Shown piece after piece: positions 19,151 to 27,691 of a DNA stretch of 64,000 nt (positions are counted from its first letter, which is position 1; every line of letters starts with the position of its first letter). This DNA is from Rhizobium deserti (lineage in GTDB: Bacteria > Pseudomonadota > Alphaproteobacteria > Rhizobiales > Rhizobiaceae). The notes under the pieces are model-generated. The model worked only from the letters and a program-made list of their open reading frames with translations. It was not told where the DNA came from and searched no databases. The DNA lies in contig NZ_SMTL01000002.1 of assembly GCF_004358025.1 (NCBI RefSeq), positions 744,001 through 808,000 of the forward strand, given 5' to 3'. The position numbers and the translations under genes are program-made.

Positions 19151-19822
19151 CTAGCGCATATCGGCGGGCGCTTGCATTCGGTAGCCCAGGCCCCGCACCG
19201 TTTCGATCAGGTCGACGCCGAGCTTCTTGCGCAGCCGGCCGACGAAAACCTCGATCGTATTGGAATCGCGGTCGAAATCCTGGTCGTACATGTGCTCTAC
19301 CAGTTCCGTGCGGGACACCACCTGCCCCATGTGATGCATGAGATAGGAAAGAAGCCGGAATTCGTGGGAGGTGAGCTTCAGCGGCATGCCGTCGACGCTT
19401 GCTTTTGAGGCCTTGGTATCGAGACGAACCGGGCCGCAGACGATTTCGGAGGAGGAATGTCCGGCCGCGCGCCGGATCAGGGCCCGCACCCGCGCAAGCA
19501 CTTCCTCGACATGAAAGGGCTTGGCGACATAATCGTCGGCGCCGGCGTCGATGCCCGCCACCTTGTCGCTCCACCGGTCGCGGGCTGTCAGCATCAGCAC
19601 CGGCATGCCCTTGCCACTGGCGCGCCATTTTTCAACCACGGTAATCCCGTCCACCACCGGCAGGCCGATGTCGAGGATCACCGCATCATAGGGCTCGTTA
19701 TCGCCGAGATAGTGCCCCTCCTCGCCGTCGAAGGCCTGGTCCACCACATAGCCGGCCTCCTTCAGCGCATCCGAAAGCTGCCGGTTGAGGTTGATGTCGT
19801 CTTCGACCACGAGGATGCGCAT
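19151..19822 (-). CDS. feuP: OmpR-family response regulator FeuP
   Basis: This 223-residue protein has a receiver domain with Asp51 in YDAVILDIGLP, a Lys in YVAKPFHVEE, and a winged-helix DNA-binding domain (LTSHEFRLLSYLMHH, SNTIEVFVGRLRKK). It starts MRILVVEDD. It is transcribed with feuQ (9 bp gap) and lies 48 bp after feuN. In S. meliloti FeuP activates genes including the cyclic glucan exporter gene ndvA; none of those targets is in this window. Confidence 0.9.
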   Translation of the reverse strand: MRILVVEDDINLNRQLSDALKEAGYVVDQAFDGEEGHYLGDNEPYDAVILDIGLPVVDGITVVEKWRASGKGMPVLMLTARDRWSDKVAGIDAGADDYVAKPFHVEEVLARVRALIRRAAGHSSSEIVCGPVRLDTKASKASVDGMPLKLTSHEFRLLSYLMHHMGQVVSRTELVEHMYDQDFDRDSNTIEVFVGRLRKKLGVDLIETVRGLGYRMQAPADMR

Positions 19823-19870
19823 TGAAAGTCCTTTGACACGTTTTGGCGGCGGGAGGAGTCGCCTCGCCTT

Positions 19871-20137
19871 TTACATCGGCACCCGGACGGTCACCTTGCG
19901 TGGCCGCTCGCTGCCGCTGCCCTGCACCAGGACGGTGACGATGCAGGTTTGGCCATCGGAGGATGGCTGAGCGGAAAGCAGCTGCCCCCCGGTCTCGCGC
20001 ACCACGCGGGAAGCCGCCGAACCGCAATCCCCCGCAACCAGCACGAGATGATCGCGTGTAGGCGCCACAGGCGTCTGCAGGCCCGCGAAACCGGAGAGGC
20101 CGGCGGCCAGTATCGCGATGATCGGCAATCGCGCCAT
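19871..20137 (-). CDS. feuN: Small periplasmic modulator, FeuN-like
   Basis: The 88-residue product has a signal peptide (residues 1-18 or so, IIAILAAGLSGFAG) and a short secreted domain with two cysteines (DCGSAAS and QTCIVTVLV) followed by a basic GSERPRKVTVRVPM tail. Its position directly upstream of feuP, its size and its predicted export match FeuN of S. meliloti, a small periplasmic protein reported to restrain FeuQ signalling. The assignment is by context and architecture. If right, the operon order is feuN-feuP-feuQ, with its promoter in the roughly 107 bp before 20137. Confidence 0.72.
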   Translation of the reverse strand: MARLPIIAILAAGLSGFAGLQTPVAPTRDHLVLVAGDCGSAASRVVRETGGQLLSAQPSSDGQTCIVTVLVQGSGSERPRKVTVRVPM

Positions 20138-20244
20138 GGTTACAAGTTTCCACTCACAAGACGAAAAGGATCATGTCCAAAGCATGTGATGGATTATGTA
20201 TGCAAAGGCGGCTGAATGGCAAATGAATGCTGGGTAATGCTCCG

Positions 20245-20475
20245 TCAGCCGGTGGTTTTTCCCCCGATAGCCTCGATGCTGGTCGTGGCGGTCAGGCGGC
20301 CATAGATCGCCAGCAACCCGCCCGCAGCGCCCGAAAGCGTCACGGCGATATCGACAAGCTCGCTTTGCGTTTCCGCTCCAAGTTCCACGCCGGTTGCCTG
20401 CAGCACAGATGCAAGGATGGCGATCAGCCCGCCCCAGACGGTCTTCGATTGGTACCAGGTTTTGGAACTGTCCAT
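20245..20475 (-). CDS. Holin-like small membrane protein at the end of the GTA cluster
   Basis: The 76-residue product reads MDSSKTWYQSKTVWGG, a hydrophobic helix (LIAILASVLQATGV), a polar turn, then a second helix (VDIAVTLSGAAGGLLAIYG). Two short helices in a protein of this size, next to phage-type genes, look like a holin or holin-related membrane protein of alphaproteobacterial prophages; this is inference. AAGGAG lies eight bases before the ATG at 20475; a second ATG two codons earlier is possible. It follows the giant baseplate gene by 20 bp and is the last gene on this strand before feuN. Confidence 0.6.
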   Translation of the reverse strand: MDSSKTWYQSKTVWGGLIAILASVLQATGVELGAETQSELVDIAVTLSGAAGGLLAIYGRLTATTSIEAIGGKTTG

Positions 20476-20495
20476 TTTCATATCTCCTTCATGGG

Positions 20496-23400
20496 TCAAA
20501 GGTTGACAGCAAGGGTTGCGGCGATGCCGAGCGGGACCGAATGTCCTATTTGCCGGATGCGCAGCCTGATCTGCCCTCTCGGGCTGCCGAAGTCGCTGAT
20601 TTCGTCGGCGGCGGCATAGGTGAAGGCGGATCCGGCAACCTCCAGCGACCGTCGGACGTCCTCACCATCCAGAAATTTGAGCCTGTAGCGCTCCTGCGGC
20701 TCGTCGAGGGGAATGTCAGCGGCATCCCAGTCATCGGCCTGCAGCCGTCCCCGCCTGACCCAGCTTAGCGAAACATCGCCATTGGCCAGGCGAGAACCCC
20801 GAACATGCACCGGCGCGAGGGGCGTTTGCGCCCGCTTCCCACCTGCAAAGGCAAAAGGTCCCGCCCGTCCGCCGGCACTTGCAGCGCTTTCCACCAGCCA
20901 GTTGAGGCTGAGGCCGCGCTCGTCGCCGTTGAGGCCGAGCGGAACCACCGCCTCGTCGAGAACCACCACCGCCGCGCCCGCCGCAGCACCGGAAGCCATG
21001 GCATCCTCCGTGCCAAAGAGACCGCGCAACAGGTCCGTCAAACGCCAGCGACCGACGGCAATCTCAGCCGCCGATGCAAAGCCGATCACCTCCCAGATGC
21101 CGTTCTCGGCCCGTACGGCAAGCCGGTTAGCGCCGTTCAGCACGTCCTGCTGCGAGGCGGAAGACACACCGCCGAAGTAAAGGTCGAGCTCGACAATCCC
21201 ACCACGGTCGAAACGGCCAAGCACGCCCGGCACCAGCGGCGCGGTCAGCGCACCTATCCTTGCAGGCCTGTCGATTGCGGTGCGGGCGCGGTAACCTTCG
21301 CTGCTGCTGGAGGAGGATACCAGCATGCGCCGCCATGGTCGGCAGAAGCCAGCAATGCGGGCCAAATCAGCCGCGTTGCCGGAGCCAAACTGCGGGAGAT
21401 CGAGGAAATGCAGGATCGGCGAGAAACCGTCCGACGCCGTTCCCCCGCCGCCGTTTCTGAGCTGCAGCGTGCCGTCATACATCCTCGGCGAAAGCGACGC
21501 ATGTCGACGTGCTTCGATGCGACGCACCGCGCCTTCCTCGACGCGGTCGACGATGAACGTCCCCCCGACCAGCGCGGCCTCCGGCAGAACCAGAGTGACC
21601 GCGTCGCCGGGCTCGATTTCGATCTCGCCGGCGCCTAGGGAAAAGGTCAGCATTTGCCGGGCCATCCGTTCTGTGCGAAGCAAGTTTTCGACGCCCGCCA
21701 ATGCGGTCTCTTCGCTCAGCGTCGCCGGCAGATCGAAGCTCAGAACCCTCTGGCTTGCCGCCTTCACCCGGTGCGATCGAACGCTGGCCTGCTCATAATC
21801 GAGAACGGGGTTGCAGGAGGTCAGCACTGCTTCTGCCGGAAAGTCGCTGTCGTGGCCGCGGGTTTCGGACCACAGCGGTTCATCCTCGAGATCCGCCACC
21901 ACCGTGACCTGCTTCGGCGCAAGGCTGCTGGTCAACCGCGAGCGGAACCGCAATCGGCCGCCCTCCTCCGAGACATCCACTTGAAAGACCTGCAGCAGCG
22001 GCTCCAGCAGCGAGCGCGCCGAGTTGAGATCGGCCTGGACATAGCCGAGAAGATCGCCGCTCACCGCCCCCACGTCGAAATCGTCAAAGCCATGATCCGT
22101 CAAGATTGCCGCAATGACATCGGCAAGCGTCGCTCCGCCCAGCCGGCCGTTCAGCCAATGGCCGCTGCGCCAATTGTCGCCGTCACTCCAGATGGAAAGA
22201 TCGTCGGGAAAGGCTGGAGACGGCCGGGCATCCCAGGTCCAAACGAAGATGTGCGACGGGTCCACCATTCCCGAAGGCGCATCCTCTCCCTGCCACCGGT
22301 TGTGATGGGCTTCGAGGAAACGGCGCTGCATGCTGTCGGATCGAGCCCCGCAAGAAAAATGGGGAAGACTGCTTTCCGCCGATTTCGGATCCACAAAGAC
22401 ATTTGGCTGATTGGCGCCCTTGTCCACGGCCGGGCAGCCGAGTTCGGTAAACCAGATCGGCTTCATGCCTGGCATCCACGCCGTTGGAGCCGAGGCTTCC
22501 GCCCCGCTCGTTCGGTCATGATGCCGGTTGGACCACCAGCCGGCCAGATCCTTGTGGCGGAACACCCAGGGCTTGCCGGCGAGGCCGTCGCTGATCGGTG
22601 AGCGGGTCCGCGAAAGGCGGTCGGCTTCGCTGGCATAATACCAGCTGAAACCCTCGCCGGCAGCGACCTGGCCCGCCATGGCGCGGCTGTCGTCGGGCCC
22701 TATGAAGCCGTCGGGATTTGGTGCCGCCAGATCGTCGTCGCGCCAGTCGGCGAGCGGCATGTAATTGTCGATGCCGACCGCATCGATGTCCGGCGAGGCC
22801 CAGAGTGGGTCGAGATGAAAGAAGACGTTGCCCGAGCCGTCCTGCGGATGATATCCGAAATATTCACTCCAGTCGGCGCCATAGGTCAGCTTCGTGCCCG
22901 GCCCGACGACAGCCCTGACATCCCCGGCAAGCGCGATCAACTGCTCCACGAAGGGGAAGTGGCCTTCCTCGTCGCGAAGCTGGGTAAGCCCCTGCAGCTC
23001 CGATCCGAGGATGAAGCCGTCGACGCCGCCGGCTTGCTGAACGAGCGCCGCATAATGCATGACCATGCGGCGATAGCCTTCCGCGCCATTGCTGAACGCC
23101 TCCACCTGCGCCCGCGCCGCGGCGCTTTTGTCGGCCGTCGCAGGCTGTCCTGGTGCCGGATGACAGGTGATGCGCCCGCGCCAGGGATAGGACGCCTGTT
23201 CCGCCCCGCCATAGGGATCCGGCAGGTCGTTCCCGGGAGCGATATCCATCATCACGAAGGGATAAAGATACACTTTCAGGCCGCGCGCCTTGAGGTCGAT
23301 GATCGCCTGGCGGACGCTGGCATCGCTCGGCGTCCCGCCATAGGCCGGGCCACCCCCTTGCCGGCTCACCAGATGCGCGCCGTTTCGGTCGATGCCGGCC

Positions 23401-24302
23401 ACCGACCATTCAGCCGATTCATCCTCCCGGCTCACGACCTCCACCCCCGGCACGATGCGGCAATGGCCGGCGCGCAGGTCGGTGCCGAACCAGGAAACCA
23501 CAAGCGCCACCCGCCCCAGATTGGGGCAAAGTGCCTGCAGCTCGTCCAGCGATGCCTGCCAGTCGGTTGCAGCCACCATCGTGTTGCGGTTGAGGATCCG
23601 GGCGCTGCCCTTGCCGGTTGTTTCACTGACCGGAACGGTCGAATAGCCGTGTTCGGTGGCGCCGGGAATAATGGTTACCGCGCGGATCTGCTGCTCCAGG
23701 GTACCGACTGGCCGAAGCACCTCGAACTGCAGCACCGGGATACGATTGCCGAAGGAGTCGAGCGGCAGCCGCTCGAAAACCACATAGGCGAGCCCGCGAT
23801 AGGCCGGCGCCCGCCCTTCCCCCTGCTTCGCCTCGATCAGCGGATCGGGCAATTGTTGCTCGTCGCCGCGGTAGACGCGTATTTCCAGGCCCGTCAGATC
23901 GAGCTCGCGCCCATCCGCCCAGACCCGCCTGATATGACCGATCGGCCCTTCGCAGAGCCCGATCGCCAGACTGGCGAAGTAGCGAAAACTCTCGACCCTC
24001 GGACCCGCCGCCTTGGAACCGGAACGCTCGCGGGTCACCTCTTCCTCAAAGCGGGTCGCCCAGATCAGCGTCCCACCGATGCGGGCCGTGCCATAAACGC
24101 GCGTCACAGCCGTCCCCTCGTCGGCTCCCGGAATACGTGCAGTGGCAAGCCTTGCGCCGGAGATCGTCGTGCCGCCGTTGATCAGGGCGCGGTCGACCAT
24201 GCTGCCAGCAAGGGCACCGGCCGCGCGGCCGACAATCGCGCCCAGAGGTCCGAATACACCGCCAAGCGCCGCACCCGCCGCCTGGAAAAGAAGTGTGGCC
24301 AT
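20496..24302 (-). CDS. GTA baseplate/host-specificity giant protein (gp15-like, 'megatron')
   Basis: This 1268-residue protein is the largest of the cluster and corresponds to RcGTA g15, the central baseplate and tail-fibre hub. The N-terminus is Gly/Ala-rich and hydrophobic (AAGAALGGVFGPLGAIVG). A long region then has the look of the GTA TIM-barrel domain (YPFVMMDIAPGN, FILGSELQGLTQ, KLTYGADWSEYFGY, VGIDNYMPLADW, PIWFTELGCPAVDKGANQPN), as in glycoside-hydrolase folds. The C-terminal half is phage tail-protein-like. It is separated from gp14 by an unusual 329-bp gap. Confidence 0.93.
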   Translation of the reverse strand: MATLLFQAAGAALGGVFGPLGAIVGRAAGALAGSMVDRALINGGTTISGARLATARIPGADEGTAVTRVYGTARIGGTLIWATRFEEEVTRERSGSKAAGPRVESFRYFASLAIGLCEGPIGHIRRVWADGRELDLTGLEIRVYRGDEQQLPDPLIEAKQGEGRAPAYRGLAYVVFERLPLDSFGNRIPVLQFEVLRPVGTLEQQIRAVTIIPGATEHGYSTVPVSETTGKGSARILNRNTMVAATDWQASLDELQALCPNLGRVALVVSWFGTDLRAGHCRIVPGVEVVSREDESAEWSVAGIDRNGAHLVSRQGGGPAYGGTPSDASVRQAIIDLKARGLKVYLYPFVMMDIAPGNDLPDPYGGAEQASYPWRGRITCHPAPGQPATADKSAAARAQVEAFSNGAEGYRRMVMHYAALVQQAGGVDGFILGSELQGLTQLRDEEGHFPFVEQLIALAGDVRAVVGPGTKLTYGADWSEYFGYHPQDGSGNVFFHLDPLWASPDIDAVGIDNYMPLADWRDDDLAAPNPDGFIGPDDSRAMAGQVAAGEGFSWYYASEADRLSRTRSPISDGLAGKPWVFRHKDLAGWWSNRHHDRTSGAEASAPTAWMPGMKPIWFTELGCPAVDKGANQPNVFVDPKSAESSLPHFSCGARSDSMQRRFLEAHHNRWQGEDAPSGMVDPSHIFVWTWDARPSPAFPDDLSIWSDGDNWRSGHWLNGRLGGATLADVIAAILTDHGFDDFDVGAVSGDLLGYVQADLNSARSLLEPLLQVFQVDVSEEGGRLRFRSRLTSSLAPKQVTVVADLEDEPLWSETRGHDSDFPAEAVLTSCNPVLDYEQASVRSHRVKAASQRVLSFDLPATLSEETALAGVENLLRTERMARQMLTFSLGAGEIEIEPGDAVTLVLPEAALVGGTFIVDRVEEGAVRRIEARRHASLSPRMYDGTLQLRNGGGGTASDGFSPILHFLDLPQFGSGNAADLARIAGFCRPWRRMLVSSSSSSEGYRARTAIDRPARIGALTAPLVPGVLGRFDRGGIVELDLYFGGVSSASQQDVLNGANRLAVRAENGIWEVIGFASAAEIAVGRWRLTDLLRGLFGTEDAMASGAAAGAAVVVLDEAVVPLGLNGDERGLSLNWLVESAASAGGRAGPFAFAGGKRAQTPLAPVHVRGSRLANGDVSLSWVRRGRLQADDWDAADIPLDEPQERYRLKFLDGEDVRRSLEVAGSAFTYAAADEISDFGSPRGQIRLRIRQIGHSVPLGIAATLAVNL

Positions 24303-24631
24303 GGGAACCCCTCAACGCAAGCATGGCGGATGCCAATGGATGCGCGCTCAGATTATGTTAGCGTCGGAATGTTCGGGAGCAGAAGCAGAATGCGCCGCGC
24401 CAGCCGGCGCGACCGGGTGAGGATAAGCCCCACCGGCCTCGGCAAGGGCCTTGCTCTCGAAAATGGAGGTAATGTTATCCGGCTCAGGCCAATTGGCATT
24501 ACGCTGATCTTGAGGATAACCCGGACGGGCTGGTCAGTGACCGCCCGGGTCTACTTCAAAGCTTAGCAAACGGTGGGCGGGGTGACAGCCTCGCTCACCA
24601 CTCCAGAACATAGCTCAGAACCCAATTTTCT
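24303..24631. other. Unexplained 329-bp gap between GTA gp15 and gp14
   Basis: In compact GTA clusters these two tail genes normally abut. No minus-strand gene is visible here. A plus-strand open frame of 65 codons (24369-24566) covers the middle and is listed separately with low confidence. The segment after it includes GGTGGGCGGGG and an AT-richer patch (CCCAATTTTCTTC) before the gp14 stop. Confidence 0.5.
24369..24566 (+). CDS. Possible small basic protein ORF, antisense in the GTA gap
   Basis: From an ATG at 24369 the frame encodes 65 residues: an Arg/Ser-rich start (MFGSRSRMRRASRRDRV), a middle with NGGNVIRLRP, and a hydrophobic beta-like end (IGITLILRITRTGW) finishing VYFKA. No clear Shine-Dalgarno sequence precedes it. 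It is the only open frame in a gap that should be closed in a compact cluster, which is the reason to list it. It could equally be noncoding. Confidence 0.25.
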   Translation: MFGSRSRMRRASRRDRVRISPTGLGKGLALENGGNVIRLRPIGITLILRITRTGWSVTARVYFKA

Positions 24632-25069
24632 TCAAGCTGACGCGGGAAACCGAAACACGCCGGCAATTTTGCGCCGCCATGCGGGCACCAGCACGGAACG
24701 GGTTAGGGCCGATTGTTCGTAGGCATGGATAAAACGGTCCGGTCCCACCAGGATGCCCGCATGTTTGGCGGCGCAGTCGGGCCGCCAGCGGAACAGCAGC
24801 AGATCTCCCGGCTGCCCGTCCTGCAGTGCTCCCAGCGGCACGAACAGCCTTTGCGCAGCCTCCATCAGCCGGTCATTGCCGCCTCGCTCGGCCCAATCGG
24901 CCGCATAAGCCGGCACCGGCTCCGGTTCCCCGCCGTAAAGCTCGCGCCAAATGCCTCGGACCAAGCCGATGCAGTCACAGCCGACGCCCTTCGTGGCGCC
25001 CTGATGACGATAGGGCGTGCCGATCCAGCTCTCGGCGATTGCGATGATCCGTTCACCCGAGGCCGTCAT
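24632..25069 (-). CDS. GTA NlpC/P60-family cell-wall peptidase (gp14-like)
   Basis: This 145-residue protein is the tail-associated peptidase expected to open peptidoglycan during DNA injection. The catalytic Cys is in GVGCDCIGLVRGIW, and His is in CAAKHAGILVGPD, as in NlpC/P60 enzymes. The first residues, MTASGERIIAIAESWIGTPY, are typical of the family. The start overlaps the gp13 stop as ATGA. The match to RcGTA g14 is by sequence type and position. Confidence 0.92.
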   Translation of the reverse strand: MTASGERIIAIAESWIGTPYRHQGATKGVGCDCIGLVRGIWRELYGGEPEPVPAYAADWAERGGNDRLMEAAQRLFVPLGALQDGQPGDLLLFRWRPDCAAKHAGILVGPDRFIHAYEQSALTRSVLVPAWRRKIAGVFRFPASA

Positions 25070-25941
25070 TCGAAGATTGGACCGCCGTCATGGACGCGCT
25101 CCCCATCCGCGTAAGAATAAGCAAAGTCGGCGCCCGGCACATGCGGAAAGCCGCGAAACTGCAGATGGTTGGCGAACTGCGTCCTGCAGGTCGCAAAGCT
25201 CTTGTCGCAACCGGCCGTCACGGTAAAACTCGCACCCACCGCGACCGCCTGGTCGAGCGGCAGCCACATTCTCAGCTCCGCCAATCCGTCCGGACGGTTT
25301 TCATGCGCCTCCACGTCGGCCGTCAGTCCGTCTGCGAAAGTCAGGTTGCCTTGTCGAAAGAAACCGCTCCCGGAGCCTGCCAGGCCCGACACGACAAGCC
25401 GGCTCTCGTCGATAACCGCAACCACGACGCCGTGGCCGCGCCAGGCGGATAGGTCGACGCCGCAACGGCTGTCGCCGAAACTCGCGTCACAGCGGCGATT
25501 GTAGAGTCGTCCCTGCGGCTGGCTCAGCCGATGCGCAAGGCTGCGTAGCTCGGCACGAAACTGCCCGCCCGCCCGCGATACCTCGCCGATCTCCCGCACA
25601 TTTAGCAGCAGGTGCTGGTCAGGCTGTACCCAGTTGACGAGGAAAAGCTCCACGCGCGCGCCGTCATAGCGACCGGCGGCCAGATCCTCTTCATGGATCG
25701 CCACGCTCGAAAAACCGCCGGCAACTTCGTCTGCACTGGCAGAAAGCCCTGCCGCCGCTTCGGCCTCGCTCGCCGAAAATCCGCTGGCGGCCAGGAAGTG
25801 CGTACCCGAGAACGTCAGGTCGTGATCGTGTTCGGTGAAACCGAGAACCGTTCCGTCCCGTCGCGTCACCCGCCAGCAATGGCAGGTCGTCGTGGCCTCT
25901 TCGGCCAGATGAGCGGCCAGCGCCGCGGGAACCTGTCTCAT
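25066..25941 (-). CDS. GTA tail hub protein, DUF2163 family (gp13-like)
   Basis: This 291-residue protein starts MRQVPAALAAHLAEEATTT and has the segments WRVTRRDGTVLGFTEHDHDL and RFRAELRSLAHRLSQPQGR with conserved cysteines (NRRCDASFGDSRCGVDL, AGCDKSFATC). These are hallmarks of the DUF2163/BR0599 phage family, the RcGTA g13 baseplate hub. The Cys-rich C-terminal half may bind an iron-sulfur cluster, as proposed for the RcGTA hub; that is not shown here. A longer open frame runs upstream but is a shadow of gp12. Start and stop both form ATGA overlaps with gp12 and gp14. Confidence 0.93.
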   Translation of the reverse strand: MRQVPAALAAHLAEEATTTCHCWRVTRRDGTVLGFTEHDHDLTFSGTHFLAASGFSASEAEAAAGLSASADEVAGGFSSVAIHEEDLAAGRYDGARVELFLVNWVQPDQHLLLNVREIGEVSRAGGQFRAELRSLAHRLSQPQGRLYNRRCDASFGDSRCGVDLSAWRGHGVVVAVIDESRLVVSGLAGSGSGFFRQGNLTFADGLTADVEAHENRPDGLAELRMWLPLDQAVAVGASFTVTAGCDKSFATCRTQFANHLQFRGFPHVPGADFAYSYADGERVHDGGPIFE

Positions 25942-26576
25942 GTGAGAATCTCCGTCAGCGGAATGCTGGGAATGCGCCCGGCATTGAAATGCGCCAGGTC
26001 CACTTCGATCCTGTCGATATCGAAGCGCACCGGCACGTCGAACTCGAAGCCGGCACGGATATCGGCGCCGATCGCGGGAACCTGCCCCGGCGCGAAGGTA
26101 AGGATCCCGGTCGCCGGATCGACAACGAAAGCGTCGGCCGGCTGCGCCTCGCCATCGATTGAAACGGTCACGCTGCCGGCGACCGGTTTGGTGATCCGCC
26201 GGATCCAGCTGCCATGGCCGTCGCCATAAGTCTTCACCAATTGAAAGGCTGCCGTTCCGCCGTCGCCGGTGCCGATGCGCTGATCGGCAGCGGTCGGCAG
26301 ATCTACCGGGCCGCAAGATTTCCAGTCGATCGGATCGCGAAAGCGGAAACCGTGCAACTGGCCGCGGCGCGCCTCGAAGAATTCCATCACGGCATAAAGA
26401 TCGGCGGCCGACTTCACCCCGGATCCGGCATCGTAACTGCGGCGCGAATCCCGCCAGCGCTGGTTGCGGCTCTCGCGTCCGTTCGAAAGGTTGACGACAT
26501 CCGTGCGCCGCACCGGCCCACCAGTGGCACCCAGCGCCAACCGCAGCGGAAAGCGCACATCGTGAAATCCGCTCAT
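25938..26576 (-). CDS. GTA distal tail protein, DUF2460 family (gp12-like)
   Basis: The 212-residue product begins MSGFHDVRFPLRLALGAT and contains VVNLSNGRESRNQRW and FFEARRGQLHGFRFRDPIDW, the hallmark of the TIGR02217/DUF2460 family, equivalent to RcGTA g12. It builds the ring at the tail tip. The ATG at 26576 is preferred over the TTG two codons earlier; the stop overlaps the gp13 start by ATGA. Confidence 0.93.
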   Translation of the reverse strand: MSGFHDVRFPLRLALGATGGPVRRTDVVNLSNGRESRNQRWRDSRRSYDAGSGVKSAADLYAVMEFFEARRGQLHGFRFRDPIDWKSCGPVDLPTAADQRIGTGDGGTAAFQLVKTYGDGHGSWIRRITKPVAGSVTVSIDGEAQPADAFVVDPATGILTFAPGQVPAIGADIRAGFEFDVPVRFDIDRIEVDLAHFNAGRIPSIPLTEILT

Positions 26577-26578
26577 CC

Positions 26579-27115
26579 TCAAAGCCCCCTTCGGCCGCGC
26601 GCGACGCTGCGGGCCAGCATGGCGGAAATCTGCCCTTCGCTCTTGCGGAAGCTCGCCGCATCGCTGGCCGTGACGTTGAAGACAATCGGCGGGGTGGAAG
26701 CGCCGCCGGCCGCCGCAACGCCGAGCGACCCGTCCGCTCCGCGTTGCAGCGGCAGGATCGCTTCTGCGCCGGCCTCTCCCATCAGACCCGTGCCGCCGGC
26801 CATGGAAAAATAGCTGGGGCTGCGCACCACGCCGCCATCGGCAAAGGCCGTCACCGGAGCGAGAATCCCGCCAACCGCCTTTCCCAGCATGCTTTCCAGC
26901 GGTTTCAACCCCGCTGCAAGCGCAATGTCCGTCAGGCGGTTGCCAAGCCCTTTCAGCACGTCTTCGAGACCCTTGCTGCCGGTCGTCGCAGAGCGCAGGG
27001 CGCCAGTCAGGGCAGAGCCGAATCGCTGCGACCGGGCCTCGAGATCGGCCATGACGCCAGACAGCGCCGTTGCGCCGGACAGGCTCGCGTCGAAGTCATT
27101 CTCGTCCGCATCCAT
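26579..27115 (-). CDS. GTA tape-measure protein (gp11-like)
   Basis: At 178 residues this is very short for a tape measure, as in other GTAs, whose tails are short. A helical N-terminal half (GVMADLEARSQRFGSALTGALRS, written here in parts as GVMADLEARS and QRFGSALTGAL) is followed by a Gly-rich segment with FADGGVVRSPSYFSMAGG and GEAGAEAILPLQRG, the typical C-terminal signature of lambda-type tail tape proteins. A Shine-Dalgarno AAGGAG is six bases before the ATG at 27115. It overlaps the end of the preceding small gene by 20 bp. Confidence 0.85.
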   Translation of the reverse strand: MDADENDFDASLSGATALSGVMADLEARSQRFGSALTGALRSATTGSKGLEDVLKGLGNRLTDIALAAGLKPLESMLGKAVGGILAPVTAFADGGVVRSPSYFSMAGGTGLMGEAGAEAILPLQRGADGSLGVAAAGGASTPPIVFNVTASDAASFRKSEGQISAMLARSVARGRRGL

Positions 27116-27338
27116 CTTCGTCTCCTTTGTCGGGATAGGCGTCCATCAGCCGGTCGAGTTCCGCCCGCGGCAGCCTGTCCGCGGCAGGTTTCAGACCGCC
27201 CGTCATGATGAAGAATTCGAAGGGCGTCAGCGCCCAGAACGCGTGCGGTGGCAGCCGCAGCAGGCACAGGCCCGTATGCATCACCATCTCCCAGGGAAAG
27301 GGCATGATACCGGGCATCGCGCCCGCTGCGGCGCTCAA
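27096..27338 (-). CDS. GTA small tail-assembly protein, TIGR02216/rcc01693-like
   Basis: This short ORF of up to 80 residues contains PFPWEMVMHTGLCLLRL and FWALTPFEF, the pattern of the small phage protein found between the tail chaperone and tape measure genes in GTA clusters. It may start at the TTG at 27338, which overlaps the gp10 stop as TTGA, or at ATG codons at 27317 or 27305. Its C-terminal codons overlap the gp11 start. It probably acts with gp10 as the second tail-assembly chaperone. Confidence 0.75.
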   Translation of the reverse strand: MSAAAGAMPGIMPFPWEMVMHTGLCLLRLPPHAFWALTPFEFFIMTGGLKPAADRLPRAELDRLMDAYPDKGDEDGCGRE

Positions 27339-27691
27339 GGGTTTTGCGGCACCTCGCCGCCTGGCGGCGCAAAGGTCGCCTCCATCAGCTCGCCGACGAT
27401 GCGGGCATAACCGGCGACCCCGTCGTCAATTGACATGGCCGCAACATCGTCGTCGCAGAAAAGATTGCCGCCGCCGCGAAGCCCCGCGCCGATGATGCGG
27501 ATCATGTCGGCCGCCTTGAGCCGTCCGGATGAAAACCGCTCGGCGAGCCCGTTGAGGTCGCCGGCTGCAAAGGCGGTTTCCAGTTCGGCCAGCGCGCCGA
27601 GCGTCAGGCAGAGGATCCGCCGCTCGCCATCGATCACCGCCTCGATTTCGCCGCGCCGGCGGTTGGCCCTTGCGCCGCTCGCCGCCCGCAT
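27335..27691 (-). CDS. GTA tail-assembly chaperone (gp10-like)
   Basis: This 118-residue protein has the family features RRGEIEAVIDGERRILCLTL, a helical GALAELETAF segment and an AADMIRIIGAGLRGGG segment, as in the GTA gp10/Phage_TAC_11 family. It likely coats the tape measure during tail assembly. The ATG shares bases with the gp9 stop (TGATG). The stop overlaps the next small gene by TTGA. Confidence 0.85.
   Translation of the reverse strand: MRAASGARANRRRGEIEAVIDGERRILCLTLGALAELETAFAAGDLNGLAERFSSGRLKAADMIRIIGAGLRGGGNLFCDDDVAAMSIDDGVAGYARIVGELMEATFAPPGGEVPQNP

Noticed and set aside
22815-24566. 583-codon plus-strand open frame opposite the GTA baseplate gene
   Set aside because: Most of it is antisense to the giant baseplate protein. 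Only its last 65 codons lie in a real gap and those are listed separately with low confidence.
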